NCBI GenBank assembly: GCA_027531395.1
Contig: JAPZRO010000004.1
Location: 992,001-1,056,000 of the forward strand
Reading direction: 5' to 3'
Length of the DNA: 64,000 bases
From: Porphyrobacter sp.
GTDB lineage: Bacteria; Pseudomonadota; Alphaproteobacteria; Sphingomonadales; Sphingomonadaceae
In this document: piece by piece, positions 53,552 through 63,700 of the stretch
How the letters are laid out: each line of letters opens with the position of its first letter
How positions within the stretch are numbered: position 1 is the stretch's first letter
Position numbers and translations under genes: made by a program
The notes under the pieces: model-generated
Told to the model about the DNA's origin: nothing
Seen by the model: the letters and a program-made list of their open reading frames with translations, nothing else
Databases searched by the model: none

Positions 53552-54325
53552 ATGGAACTATTCGATCTCACCGGCCGCACGGCCATCATCACCGGCGGCA
53601 ATGGCGGGCTGGGCCTCGCCATGGGCCGCGGGCTTGCCAAGGCCGGGGCCAATGTCGCCATTCTCGCCCGCAATCCCGACAAGAACGCCGCTGCCGTCGA
53701 GGAACTGCGCAGCCTCGGCGCGGGCGATGTGCTGGCGCTCACCTGCGATGTGTCCGAGGACGATGCCATCGCCCTGGCGATCGAACAGGTCCTCGGCGCC
53801 TTCGGGCGGATCGATGCCTGCTTTGCCAATGCCGGCATTTCGGGCGCAGGCACGGCCATTCCCGACATCACGGCCGAAGGCTGGGACCGCACCATGGCGG
53901 TCAACACCCGCGGCGCGGCGCTGGTCTACAAGCACGTCACCCGCCACATGATCGCCCGCGCCAAGGAAGGCGATGCGGGCGGCAAGCTGATCGCGACTTC
54001 GTCGGGCCAGTCGATCATGGGGGTCAACCGCTCGTCGGACTATGCCGCCTCCAAGGCCGCGCTCAACGGCCTCACCCGCGCTGCCGCCTTCGAGCTGGCG
54101 CGCTACCAGATCACCGCCAATGCCCTGCTTTTCGGCTATTACGAGACCGACATCACCGCCAAGGCCGATCCCAAGTTCGGCGAATGGATGAGCCGCCGCA
54201 TCCCGCTGCGCCGTCCGGGCGATCACGCGGGGCTGGAAGGCCTCGCGGTGTTCTTCGCCTCGCCCCATTCGGACTACATCACCGGTCAATGCCTGCCCGT
54301 GGATGGAGGATTGTGCATCAGTTGA
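53552..54325 (+). CDS. Short-chain dehydrogenase/reductase
   Basis: 257 aa classical SDR. The cofactor motif is TGGNGGLGLAMG (TGxxxGxG type), NAG is present in CFANAGISG, and the catalytic Ser...YxxxK is in ATSSGQSIMGVNRSSDYAASK. The C-terminus, YITGQCLPVDGGL, is standard. The arginine after the first strand (ILARNPDK) leans toward NADP. The substrate is unknown. The ATG at 53552 has GGGAG upstream. Confidence 0.9.
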   Translation: MELFDLTGRTAIITGGNGGLGLAMGRGLAKAGANVAILARNPDKNAAAVEELRSLGAGDVLALTCDVSEDDAIALAIEQVLGAFGRIDACFANAGISGAGTAIPDITAEGWDRTMAVNTRGAALVYKHVTRHMIARAKEGDAGGKLIATSSGQSIMGVNRSSDYAASKAALNGLTRAAAFELARYQITANALLFGYYETDITAKADPKFGEWMSRRIPLRRPGDHAGLEGLAVFFASPHSDYITGQCLPVDGGLCIS

Positions 54326-54376
54326 TTACCGCCGGGCGCGCACCACCTTGGCCGGAACACCCGGCACCGCAAGCCG

Positions 54377-55795
54377 TTGACCCCTGAAACGCCTCTCATA
54401 GCCGGAAACCCCCTCCCCGTGGCCGACGACGACATTCCCGACTTCACCGACCTGCCCGAAGACCGCGCGCGCCAGCGCCCCGTGCCGGCCGGGCGGATGG
54501 CGCGTTTCGGGACCTTCGGCAAGCTGGTCGGCGGGGTGGCGGGCGGCATGGTGGCCGAGGGCGCACGGCGGCTGGCGAGCGGCGAGAACATCTCGGCGCG
54601 CGACCTGATCCTCACCCCCGGCAATGTCCAGCGCCTGACCGACCGCCTTAGCCACCTGCGCGGCGCGGCGATGAAGATGGGGCAGATGATCAGCCTCGAT
54701 GCGGGCGATTTCCTGCCCGACGAGCTGTCGCGGATCCTCGCGACCTTGCGTGATCAGGCCAATTTCATGCCGACCCGCCAGCTCGATCAGGTGCTCAAGA
54801 GCGAATGGGGCCCGGACTGGCGAAAGCAGTTCCGCTGGTTCAACCCCCGCCCCATCGCCGCCGCAAGCATCGGTCAGGTCCACAAGGCGCTGACCCGCGA
54901 CGGCGAGGAGCTGGCGATCAAGGTGCAGTATCCCGGCGTCGCCAAGTCGATCGACAGCGATGTCGACAACGTCATGACCCTGCTCAAGGTCGCCGGCTTC
55001 GCTCCGCCCGAGCTTGAGATGGACAAGCTGATGGCGGCGGCCAAGCAGCAGCTCCACGAGGAGGCGGATTACCAGCGCGAAGGCGCGCAGATGGCGCTTT
55101 ACCGCGAGCAGTTGGCGGGGGTGGAAGGCTTCGTCGTGCCGCGCCTGCACGAAGGGCTGACCCGCGGCTCGATCCTGGCGATGAGCTTCGAGGACGGCGT
55201 CAGCATCGAGGAACTCGGCAACGAGCCGCCCGAGCGCCGCGATCAGGTCTTCGCCCGCTTGATCCGGCTGGTGGCGCGCGAACTGTTCGATTTCGGGGTG
55301 ATGCAGACCGATCCCAACTTCGCCAATTTCCGTTATCGGCGCGAGACGGGCGAGATCGTGCTGCTCGATTTCGGAGCCTGCCGCCCGGTCGATCCGGCGG
55401 TCGCCAACGGCTATCGCCGGATGCTCGATGCGGGCCTGCGCGGCAATGCCGAACAGGTGCTCGCCGCCACCATCGAGGCCGGGTTCATGATGCCGATCGT
55501 GGCCGAGAAACACCCCGAGCGGGTGAACCGGATGATCGACATCGTCATCAACGAGATGCGCGAGGATGCGCCTTTCGACTTCGGCGACCGCGCCTTCATC
55601 CCGCTGCTGCGCGACGAGGGCTTTGCCATCGCGCAGGACAAGGACACCTGGGCCTTCCCGCCGATCGAGACGCTGTTCGTGCAGCGCAAGGTCTCCGGCA
55701 CCGCGCTGCTCGGCGCGCGATTGAAGGCCAAGGTCAACATCCGCCGAATCACCGAGGAAGTGCTCGCCGGCACCGCCCCGATGCCGGTCGGCTAG
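54377..55795 (+). CDS. ABC1/AarF-family atypical kinase (UbiB-like)
   Basis: 472 aa. It has the defining motifs: KMGQMISLDAGD (KxGQ), AAASIGQVH (Ala-rich nucleotide loop), AIKVQYPGV (Lys of the kinase core), QTDPNFANF and VLLDFGACR (DFG-like). It has no UbiB-type C-terminal membrane helices. Relatives support quinone synthesis or lipid homeostasis in membranes. The start is uncertain: TTG at 54377, GTG at 54419 (VADDDIPDF, where related proteins begin) or ATG at 54497. It is convergent with the DUF885 gene, 3 bases away. Confidence 0.85.
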   Translation: MTPETPLIAGNPLPVADDDIPDFTDLPEDRARQRPVPAGRMARFGTFGKLVGGVAGGMVAEGARRLASGENISARDLILTPGNVQRLTDRLSHLRGAAMKMGQMISLDAGDFLPDELSRILATLRDQANFMPTRQLDQVLKSEWGPDWRKQFRWFNPRPIAAASIGQVHKALTRDGEELAIKVQYPGVAKSIDSDVDNVMTLLKVAGFAPPELEMDKLMAAAKQQLHEEADYQREGAQMALYREQLAGVEGFVVPRLHEGLTRGSILAMSFEDGVSIEELGNEPPERRDQVFARLIRLVARELFDFGVMQTDPNFANFRYRRETGEIVLLDFGACRPVDPAVANGYRRMLDAGLRGNAEQVLAATIEAGFMMPIVAEKHPERVNRMIDIVINEMREDAPFDFGDRAFIPLLRDEGFAIAQDKDTWAFPPIETLFVQRKVSGTALLGARLKAKVNIRRITEEVLAGTAPMPVG

Positions 55796-55798
55796 GCG

Positions 55799-57559
55799 CT
55801 AGCTGGCGGCTTTCTTCGCCAGCCACGCTTCGACATGGGCCTCCAGCACCGAGAGCGGCACCGAGCCGTTCTCGAGCACCACATCGTGGAATTCGCGCAG
55901 ATCGAAGCGCGTCCCAAGCCGCTGCTCGGCGCGCGCGCGCAATTCGCGGATCTTGAGCTCGCCCACCTTGTAGGCCAGCGCTTGCCCCGGCCAGGAGATG
56001 TAGCGATTGACCTCGGCATCGATGTTGGCGGCGGTGAGCGCGGTGTTGTCGAGCATGAAATCGACCGCCTGCTGCTTGGTCCAGCCCTTGGAGTGGATGC
56101 CGGTATCCACCACCAGCCGCGCAGCCCGCCACATCTCGTAGGACAGGCGGCCCATTTCCTTGGCCGGGGTATCATACAGCCCCATCTCGATCCCGAGCCG
56201 TTCGGAATAGAGCCCCCAGCCCTCGACGAAGGCCGTGAAGAAGGTGCCGTTGGCGCGCAGCGGGTGGATGTCGAGTTCCTGCTGGAGCGCGATCTGCAGG
56301 TGGTGCCCCGGCGTCGCCTCGTGCACGCCGAGCGCGGGCAGTTCCCACAAGGGACGCTGGTTCAGCTCGGTGGTGTTGACGCGGTAGATGCCCGGCTGCC
56401 CGGTCGCGATCGACCCCGGCTCGTAATAGGCGGTGGTGTTGCCCGGGGCCTGCGCCTCGGGGATCGGCAGCACGGTATAGGGCAGGCGCGGCAGGCGGCC
56501 GAACAGCTTGGGCAGGAAGCCGTCGATATGCTTGGCCAGCGCGGCGGCGTGCGTCATGTAGGCGTCCGCATCGGTCATGTAATATTGCGGATCGCTGCGC
56601 AGGTGCGCGATGAAGGCCTCGCGCGTGGCGAACCCGGCCTTTTTGGCGACCTCCTCCATCTCGGCCCGGATACGGGCGACTTCGGACAGGCCGAGCTGGT
56701 GCACCGCATCAGGGGTAAGATCGGTGGTGGTGTAACTCTTGACCCGGTTGGCGTAATAGGCCGCCCCGCCCGGGGTCTCGGAAATTCCCGGCAGGCCCTT
56801 GCGGCACTTGGGTTCGTATTCGCGTGTGTAGAAGTCGAGGAAGTCGCTGTTCGCGGGCATGACACCTTCGCTCAGCGCCAGCGCTGCACGGTCCTGAAGC
56901 GCCTGCCACTGGGCCTCGCTGATCGTATCGGGCCGCTTGGCGAAGGGTCGCCAGAACACGGTTGCACGCGGATCGTCATTGCCCAGCGCCTCCACGCGCT
57001 CGGCCAGCCCCTGCATCAGCTCGCATGGCTGGGTAAGCCCGCGCGCCACCGCCTCGCGGCTGCGGGCAATGCTGTCGGCGTTGACCTGGCCATAGGCCTC
57101 GAGCCGGCCGACGTAGCTTTCGTAATCGGCGAGCGTGAAGAACGGCGAGCTGTCGGGCAGTGAGGTGATGTAGAAGAACCACCCGCTGCGGCTGCTGAAC
57201 ACCACATAGCGTTCGTGATCGTGGTTGGCCGCCTCGATCTGGTCAACGAGACTGCTGCGCAGCACCGCGCGATCGACCTTGAGCTCTGGCGTCAGCCCGC
57301 TCTCGTCGATCGCATCGAGCCGCGCGAGAACGGCTTTCGCTCTGGCCACCGACCGTTCGTACTCGGCAAGCGAGAAATCGCCGAGCTGGCCGTCCCCGCG
57401 CCGGTCACCGATGCTGGTGGCGAGCCACGGCGAGGAATCGAGCGTGGCCTGCCAGACTTCCTCGCGCAGAGTCTCGTAATCCTCGACCGGACCAGCCAGC
57501 AGCGGCGGCGTCGCCATGCCTGCGAGCATCAGTGCCGCTGCCAGTCGCAATCCGCGCAT
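55799..57559 (-). CDS. DUF885-family secreted zinc peptidase-like protein
   Basis: 586 aa. A signal peptide ([19 protein letters not shown]) precedes a large helical domain. The zinc-site motif [10 protein letters not shown], an HExxxxxH variant, is diagnostic for the family, with downstream [11 protein letters not shown] and [17 protein letters not shown]. Members are probably metalloproteases of the periplasm; substrates are unknown. The next upstream gene diverges across a 167-base gap. Confidence 0.88.
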   Translation of the reverse strand: MRGLRLAAALMLAGMATPPLLAGPVEDYETLREEVWQATLDSSPWLATSIGDRRGDGQLGDFSLAEYERSVARAKAVLARLDAIDESGLTPELKVDRAVLRSSLVDQIEAANHDHERYVVFSSRSGWFFYITSLPDSSPFFTLADYESYVGRLEAYGQVNADSIARSREAVARGLTQPCELMQGLAERVEALGNDDPRATVFWRPFAKRPDTISEAQWQALQDRAALALSEGVMPANSDFLDFYTREYEPKCRKGLPGISETPGGAAYYANRVKSYTTTDLTPDAVHQLGLSEVARIRAEMEEVAKKAGFATREAFIAHLRSDPQYYMTDADAYMTHAAALAKHIDGFLPKLFGRLPRLPYTVLPIPEAQAPGNTTAYYEPGSIATGQPGIYRVNTTELNQRPLWELPALGVHEATPGHHLQIALQQELDIHPLRANGTFFTAFVEGWGLYSERLGIEMGLYDTPAKEMGRLSYEMWRAARLVVDTGIHSKGWTKQQAVDFMLDNTALTAANIDAEVNRYISWPGQALAYKVGELKIRELRARAEQRLGTRFDLREFHDVVLENGSVPLSVLEAHVEAWLAKKAAS

Positions 57560-57726
57560 TTCCGTTCCTCCCCTGCGTCAGGCAACTCTCTTGGCCGAGG
57601 CGGCACAAATAATCCAGACCGCCCGGAACCCGCACCCGCAGAGCCGTTCTGCTCCGCTCCGGGACAGGAAATGTTCGAAAAAGCGCAATCTTTTCGGCCT
57701 ATCTATTTATGCTATAGCGTAGCGCG

Positions 57727-58227
57727 ATGCATGGGGTGGGTCATCATAAAGTGCGTGTGCTGTTCGTGTGTCTCGGCAATATCTGCCGGTCACCGATGGC
57801 AGAGGGCGCGTTTCGTGCGGCGGCGATGCGTGCCGGGCTGGAATGCGACGTGGATTCGGCCGGAACAGCGGCCTATCACATCGGCCACCCGCCCGATCCC
57901 CGTGCCATCGCCACTGCACGCAGCAACGGCGTGGAGATCGGCAGCCAGCTCGCGCGCCAGATCATGCGCGAGGACTTCTACCGCTTCACCCACATCTTCG
58001 CGATGGACGAAGCCAACCTCGTCGGTATCCGCGCCCAGTCGCCGCGCGATGCGACGGCCCGCGTCGCGCTGCTGATGGATGCGCTCGAAGGCAGCCAGGG
58101 CAAGCCGGTGATCGATCCCTATTACGGCGATGAAACCCTGTTCGCGCGCGTCTGGAGCGAGATCGCCGCGGCAACCGAAGCCCTGGCCGCCCGGTTTGCA
58201 CGCGAAGGCGTTGCTGTCCGTCTCTAA
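57727..58227 (+). CDS. Low-molecular-weight protein-tyrosine phosphatase
   Basis: 166 aa. The P-loop CLGNICR has nucleophile Cys15 and Arg21, and the general acid aspartate is in VIDPYYGDE. SAGTAAYHIG and FTHIFAMDEAN are family blocks. It dephosphorylates tyrosine in proteins, often linked to exopolysaccharide control, but no tyrosine kinase is nearby. Its last 4 bases overlap the end of the convergent recG. Confidence 0.92.
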   Translation: MHGVGHHKVRVLFVCLGNICRSPMAEGAFRAAAMRAGLECDVDSAGTAAYHIGHPPDPRAIATARSNGVEIGSQLARQIMREDFYRFTHIFAMDEANLVGIRAQSPRDATARVALLMDALEGSQGKPVIDPYYGDETLFARVWSEIAAATEALAARFAREGVAVRL

Positions 58228-60287
58228 CCTCCGCGCAGCAGCTGCACGCCCCAATCGCGTTCGAACAGGTAGAGCAGCAACCGCGCCGCCTCGCCCCTCG
58301 GGCTCGTGAGGCCACCGTCGCGCTCCATCAGCAGCCGCGCATCGGCATGGGCGGCTGGCAGCAGGCGCTGCACCTGTTCGAGCCCGGCGATATGGAACGC
58401 CGCCTCGCCCGATTGCCGCGTGCCGAGCAGCTCGCCCCCGCCGCGCAGGGCGAGATCCTCCTCGGCAATGCGGAACCCGTCCTGCGTCTCGCGCATCAGC
58501 GCCAGCCGCGCGCGGCCGGTCTCCGACAAGGCACCGCCGCGCAGCAGCAGGCAGACCGATTTCTCCGCGCCCCGCCCCACCCGGCCGCGCAGCTGGTGCA
58601 GCTGGGCGAGCCCGAAGCGCTCGGCCTGCTCGATCACCATCAGCGTCGCAGCGGGGACATCGACGCCGACCTCGATCACCGTGGTCGCCACCAGCAGCTT
58701 GGTCTGCCCGCTGGCGAAGCGCTCCATGTTCGCGTCCTTGATCTCGGGGCGCAGCTGACCGTGAACCAGCACGACGTCCTGCCCGAAGCGCTCCTTCAGC
58801 GCGGCATAACGCGCCTCGGCCGCAGCGATGTCGGCCACTTCGCTGTCGTGCACCATCGGGCAGACCCAATAGGCCTGCTGCCCGCTCGCAAGATGCCGCG
58901 CGAGGCCTTCGACCACCTCTTCCATCCGCTCCTGCGGGATGACGCGGGTGTCGATCGCCTGTCGCCCGGGAGGCAATTCGTCGAGGCGGCTCACGTCCAT
59001 CTCGCCATATTGCGCCAGCGTCAGCGAGCGCGGGATCGGAGTCGCGGTCATGGCGAGCGTATGCGGCGCGCGGCGGCCCTTGCCCGCCAGCGCCAGCCGC
59101 TGCGCCACCCCAAAGCGGTGCTGCTCGTCGATCACCACGAGGCCAAGATCGCGATAGGCCACCGTCTCCTGAAACAGCGAATGGGTGCCCACGACGATGT
59201 CGATCGACCCGTCGATGAGGCCCATCAGGATCGACTCGCGCTCGCGCCCCTTGGCCCGCCCCGTCAGCAGCGCGACTTCAGCGCCGGTCGGCGCGGCCAT
59301 CTTGCGCAGAGTCTCGAAATGCTGGCGCGAGAGGATTTCGGTGGGGGCGAGCAGCGCCGCCTGCTTGCCCGCCTCGACCGCGATCAGCATCGCGTTGAGC
59401 GCCACCACGGTCTTGCCCGCCCCGACATCGCCCTGAAGCAGCCGCAGCATCGGCGCTTCCTGCGCCATGTCGCCCTCGATCTCGGCGATGGCGCGGGTCT
59501 GCGCGCCGGTGAGTGCGAAAGGCAGTTGCAGCTTGGCCCTGAGGCTCCCGTCGCCGATGAGCGCCTGTCCGCGCCGCCGCCGCCCCTCGGCCTTGACCAG
59601 CAACAGCGCAAGGCTGTTCGCCAGGAGCTCGTCATAGGCCAGCCGGTCGCGCGCCTTTTCATCGGTGCTCTCGTGCGCCAGCCGCAGGGCATCCCGCCAC
59701 GCCGGCCAGCCAGACTGTGCCAGCTGGCCCGGTTCGATCCATTCGGGGAGCTCAGGCAGGCGGGCGAGCGCCTGCCGGGCGAAATCCGCCACGCGCGGCT
59801 GGGTGAGCCCTTCCGACAGGCCATAGACCGGTTCCGACAGGCGGCCCATGTTGGCCGCGCTCTCGATCTCGATATGATCGGGATGGACGATCTGGAGCAT
59901 GTCGCCATAGCGGTCGAGCCGCCCGGCGATCCAGCGCCGCTCGCCCACGGGAAGCAGCTTCTTCGCCGTATAGGCCGCCTTTCCGAACCATGTCAGCGCG
60001 CAGACATTCCCCGCCGCATCCTGCGCCAGCACCCGGTACGGCCCGCGGCTCCCGGCGCGCGGGGCGCGGTGTTCGACCGGGGTGAGCGCGATGATCACCT
60101 GCTCGCCTTCGTTGCCGTCGTCGAGATCGGCAATCGCGCGGCGGCTGACGAAGCGTTCGGGCAGGTGGTAGGCGACATCCTTGACCCGCGCGAGGCCGAG
60201 CCGTTCGAGCGGCTTCAGCAGCTTCGGCCCGACGCCCTCGAGCGTCTGGACTTCGGCGAACAGCGGATTGAGAGCCTCGGGGCGCAT
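58224..60287 (-). CDS. recG: ATP-dependent DNA helicase RecG
   Basis: 687 aa. An N-terminal wedge/OB domain (from LEGVGPKLLKPLERLG) is followed by two RecA-like motor domains: Walker A LLQGDVGAGKT, DEQH in LVVIDEQHRFGVAQR, MTATPIPRSLTLAQYGEM, and the C-terminal motif RGRVGRGAEKSVCLLL. It remodels stalled forks and Holliday junctions. The ATG at 60287 (MRPEALNPLF) is the usual start; a GTG at 60305 is upstream. It is divergent from sdhE across a ~70-base gap. Confidence 0.95.
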   Translation of the reverse strand: MRPEALNPLFAEVQTLEGVGPKLLKPLERLGLARVKDVAYHLPERFVSRRAIADLDDGNEGEQVIIALTPVEHRAPRAGSRGPYRVLAQDAAGNVCALTWFGKAAYTAKKLLPVGERRWIAGRLDRYGDMLQIVHPDHIEIESAANMGRLSEPVYGLSEGLTQPRVADFARQALARLPELPEWIEPGQLAQSGWPAWRDALRLAHESTDEKARDRLAYDELLANSLALLLVKAEGRRRRGQALIGDGSLRAKLQLPFALTGAQTRAIAEIEGDMAQEAPMLRLLQGDVGAGKTVVALNAMLIAVEAGKQAALLAPTEILSRQHFETLRKMAAPTGAEVALLTGRAKGRERESILMGLIDGSIDIVVGTHSLFQETVAYRDLGLVVIDEQHRFGVAQRLALAGKGRRAPHTLAMTATPIPRSLTLAQYGEMDVSRLDELPPGRQAIDTRVIPQERMEEVVEGLARHLASGQQAYWVCPMVHDSEVADIAAAEARYAALKERFGQDVVLVHGQLRPEIKDANMERFASGQTKLLVATTVIEVGVDVPAATLMVIEQAERFGLAQLHQLRGRVGRGAEKSVCLLLRGGALSETGRARLALMRETQDGFRIAEEDLALRGGGELLGTRQSGEAAFHIAGLEQVQRLLPAAHADARLLMERDGGLTSPRGEAARLLLYLFERDWGVQLLRGG

Positions 60288-60360
60288 GGTTGCATTCGCT
60301 ATCACTCGCTTTGCGTCTTTGCGAGTTGAAGCGGCGGGAAGCTGTGGCTAGGTGACCGTG

Positions 60361-60639
60361 ATGACCGACGCCCCCTCCTTCGAGACCCGCCTCGCCCGCG
60401 CGAAGTTCCGCTCGTGGCACCGCGGCACGCGCGAGGCCGATTACATGATCGGCGGCTTCTACGATCGCTATCACGCCGGATGGGGCGAGGCGGAGCTGGC
60501 GTGGTTCGAAGCTCTGCTCGACGAGGATGACGTCGACGTGATGGCCTGGGCGCTGGGAACGCAAGAGCCGCCCGCGCATCTTGCGGGTGAGCAACTCGCG
60601 CTGATGCAGAAGCTCGATTACGTCGACATTCCGCGCTAG
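60361..60639 (+). CDS. sdhE: SdhE-type flavinylation factor (succinate dehydrogenase assembly)
   Basis: 92 aa. The RGxxE motif (HRGTREADYMIGGFYDRY) and the length match SdhE/SDHAF2, which helps attach FAD covalently to SdhA. An alternative GTG start at 60352 would add three residues. It lies between recG (divergent) and mfd (same strand, 63-base gap), an arrangement common in alphaproteobacteria. Confidence 0.92.
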   Translation: MTDAPSFETRLARAKFRSWHRGTREADYMIGGFYDRYHAGWGEAELAWFEALLDEDDVDVMAWALGTQEPPAHLAGEQLALMQKLDYVDIPR

Positions 60640-60702
60640 GGCGCGTCTGCCCTGCCTGCCGCCGGGAACCCCTGCGGCGCGCGGGGCTTGACTGGATACA
60701 CC

Positions 60703-63700
60703 ATGCCTGACCTCAACCGCATCCTGTCGGCGCGCGAACCGCTGACCCTGTCCTCGCTGCCGCGCGGGAGCCTGCCGCTGGTGCTGGCCGATCTCGCGCG
60801 CGCGGCGCAGGGGGTGAAGGGCGGGCAGCGCGCGGTATTCATCGCGCCCGACGAGGCGGCGATGCGCGCGGCGGCGGAAGCGGCGCGGTTCTTCGCGCCC
60901 GAAGTCGAGGTGCTGGCCTTCCCGGCGTGGGACTGCCTGCCCTATGACCGCGCCAGCCCCGCGCTCTCGATCAGTGCCGAACGGCTGGCGACGCTTCACC
61001 GCCTGCAAAACCCTGCCGGACAGGCGCAGCTGCTCGTCACCACCGTCAACGCCGTGCTCCAGCGCGTGCTCACCCCCTTCCGGGTGCGCGAATCCGTGCG
61101 CGAGTTCCGGGTCGGCAGCACCATCGGCCACGAAAGCCTCGCCGCGCTGCTCACCCGGCAGGGCTACAGCCGCACCGACACGGTGATCGACCACGGCGAA
61201 TTCGCGGTGCGCGGCTCGATCGTCGATATCTTCCCCTCCAGCCTCGATGCCGGCCTCAGGCTCGACTTCTTCGGCGATGAGCTGGAGTCCTTGCGCCTGT
61301 TCGATCCGGCCACCCAGCTGACGGTCGAGCGGATCGACAGCCACCTGCTGCTCCCGGCCTCCGAAGCGCTGGTGGACGAGGACAGCATCAAGCGCTTCCG
61401 CACCCGCTACCGCGAGCTGTTCGGCGCCAACGCCACGCAGGACCCGCTCTACGAAGCGGTGTCGGACGGCCGGCGCCTCGCGGGGATGGAGCATTGGCTG
61501 CCGCTGTTCGAGGACCGCCTCGCCACACTGTTCGACCACCTCGGCAAGGGCAATCTGGTGGTAATCGACCAGAGCGCGATCGGCGCGGCGGAAGAACGGC
61601 TGACCGACATTGCCGACTACCACGAACAGCGCGGGCGCATCGCCGGCGAGAAGAAGGGCTCCTACCGCCCGCTCGCGCCGGATGCGCTCTACCTGACCCG
61701 CGCCGAGTTCGAGGCCGCAATGGCCGCCCTGCCCGCCCACCGCGCCTCCGGTTTTGCGGCCGACACTGGCGGTGCGACGGTCGACTTCGGCTTCCGCTCG
61801 GCCCGTGATTTCGCGCCGGAACGTGGCCGCTCGGAGAATGTCTACGAGGCCGCCGCCGCGCACCTCAAGGCGGTTGCCAAGGCAGGGCGCAAGCCGCTGT
61901 TCGCGGCCTATTCCACCGGAAGCGCGCGCCGCATCGCCGCGATCCTCGACGAGGCAGGCGCGCCCACCGCGCTGGCGACAAGCTGGCAGGAGGGCCTTGG
62001 CCTTGCCGCCAAGGGCAAGACGGCCGTGCTCGTCCTGCCGCTCGAAACCGGCTTTGCCAGCGACAGCCTCGAACTCCTGACCGAGGCCGACGTGCTCGGC
62101 GACCGGCTGGTGCGGCGCAAGAAGAAGCGCAAGGATTCCGATGCCTTCCTTGCCGAACTTCAGGCGCTTTCACGCGGCGATCTGGTGGTTCATGTCGAAC
62201 ACGGGATCGGCAAGTATCTCGGCCTCGAACCCATTCCCGTCGGCAAGAGCCAGCACGATTGCGTCGCGCTCGAATATGCCGGCGGGGACAAGCTGTTCAT
62301 ACCGGTCGAGAACATCGATGTCCTCACCCGCTACGGCTCCTCCGATCAGGCCGTCCCGCTCGACCGGCTCGGCGGAGAGGCGTGGCAGCGCCGCCGCGCC
62401 AAGCTGAAAGAGCGCATCACCGCCATCGCCGGCGAGCTGATGCAGGTCGCCGCCGCCCGCGCCTTGCGGCAGGCCCCGGCCCTCCCCGCCGATCCCGCCG
62501 CCCTCGGCCAGTTCACCGACCGCTTCCCCTGGGCCGAGACCGAGGACCAGGAACGCGCCATCGCCGATGTCCTCGCCGACCTCGAAAGCGGCCGGCCGAT
62601 GGACCGCCTCGTCTGCGGCGATGTCGGCTTCGGCAAGACCGAGGTCGCGCTACGGGCTGCCTTTGTTGCGGCAATGAATGGGCAACAAGTCGCAGTGGTC
62701 GCCCCCACCACGCTGCTCGCCCGCCAGCACTACCAGAACTTCGCCGAACGCTTCGCCGGCTTCCCGCTCAAGGTCGGCCGCCTGTCGCGCCTCGTCTCGG
62801 CCAAGGAAGCCGCGGAGACCCGCGAGGGGTTGGAGAACGGCCAGATCGACCTTGTCGTCGGCACCCATGCGATCCTCTCCAAGAGCACGAAATTCAAGAA
62901 CCTCGGCCTCGTCATCGTCGACGAGGAGCAGCGCTTCGGCGTCACCCACAAGGAGAAGCTCAAGCAGCTGCGCGCCGACGTCCACGTCCTCACGCTCACC
63001 GCCACCCCGATCCCGCGCACCTTGCAGATGGCGATGAGCGGCCTGCGCGAGCTTTCCACCATCCAGACCCCGCCGGTCGATCGCCTTGCGGTCCGCACCT
63101 ATGTGATGGAGTGGGACGACATGGTGATCCGCGAGGCGCTGCTGCGCGAGCATCACCGCGGCGGGCAGTCCTTCATCGTCGTGCCGCGCATCTCCGACAT
63201 GGCCGATGTCGAGGAATGGCTGCGCGAGCACGTGCCGGAAGTGAAGTGCGTCTCCGCCCACGGCCAGATGAGCCCGGGCGAGGTCGAGGAGCGGATGGGC
63301 GCCTTCTACGACCGCAAGTATGACGTGCTGCTTTCGACCACCATCGTCGAAAGCGGGCTGGATATCCCGAGCGCCAACACCATCATCATCCATCGTGCCG
63401 ACCGCTTCGGCCTCGCCCAGCTCTACCAGCTGCGCGGCCGCGTCGGGCGGGCCAAGCTGCGCGCCTATGCCTATCTCACGCACGAGGCGGGCGTCGCCCT
63501 GTCGGAAGTGGCGCAGAAGCGATTGAAGGTGCTCGGCGATCTCGACAGTCTGGGTGCCGGCTTCCAGCTCGCGAGCCATGATCTCGACATCCGCGGCGCG
63601 GGCAACCTGCTCGGCGACGAGCAGTCGGGCCATATCCGCGAGGTCGGCTTCGAGCTCTATCAGGCGATGCTGGAGGAGGCGATCCTTGCCGCCAAGGCGG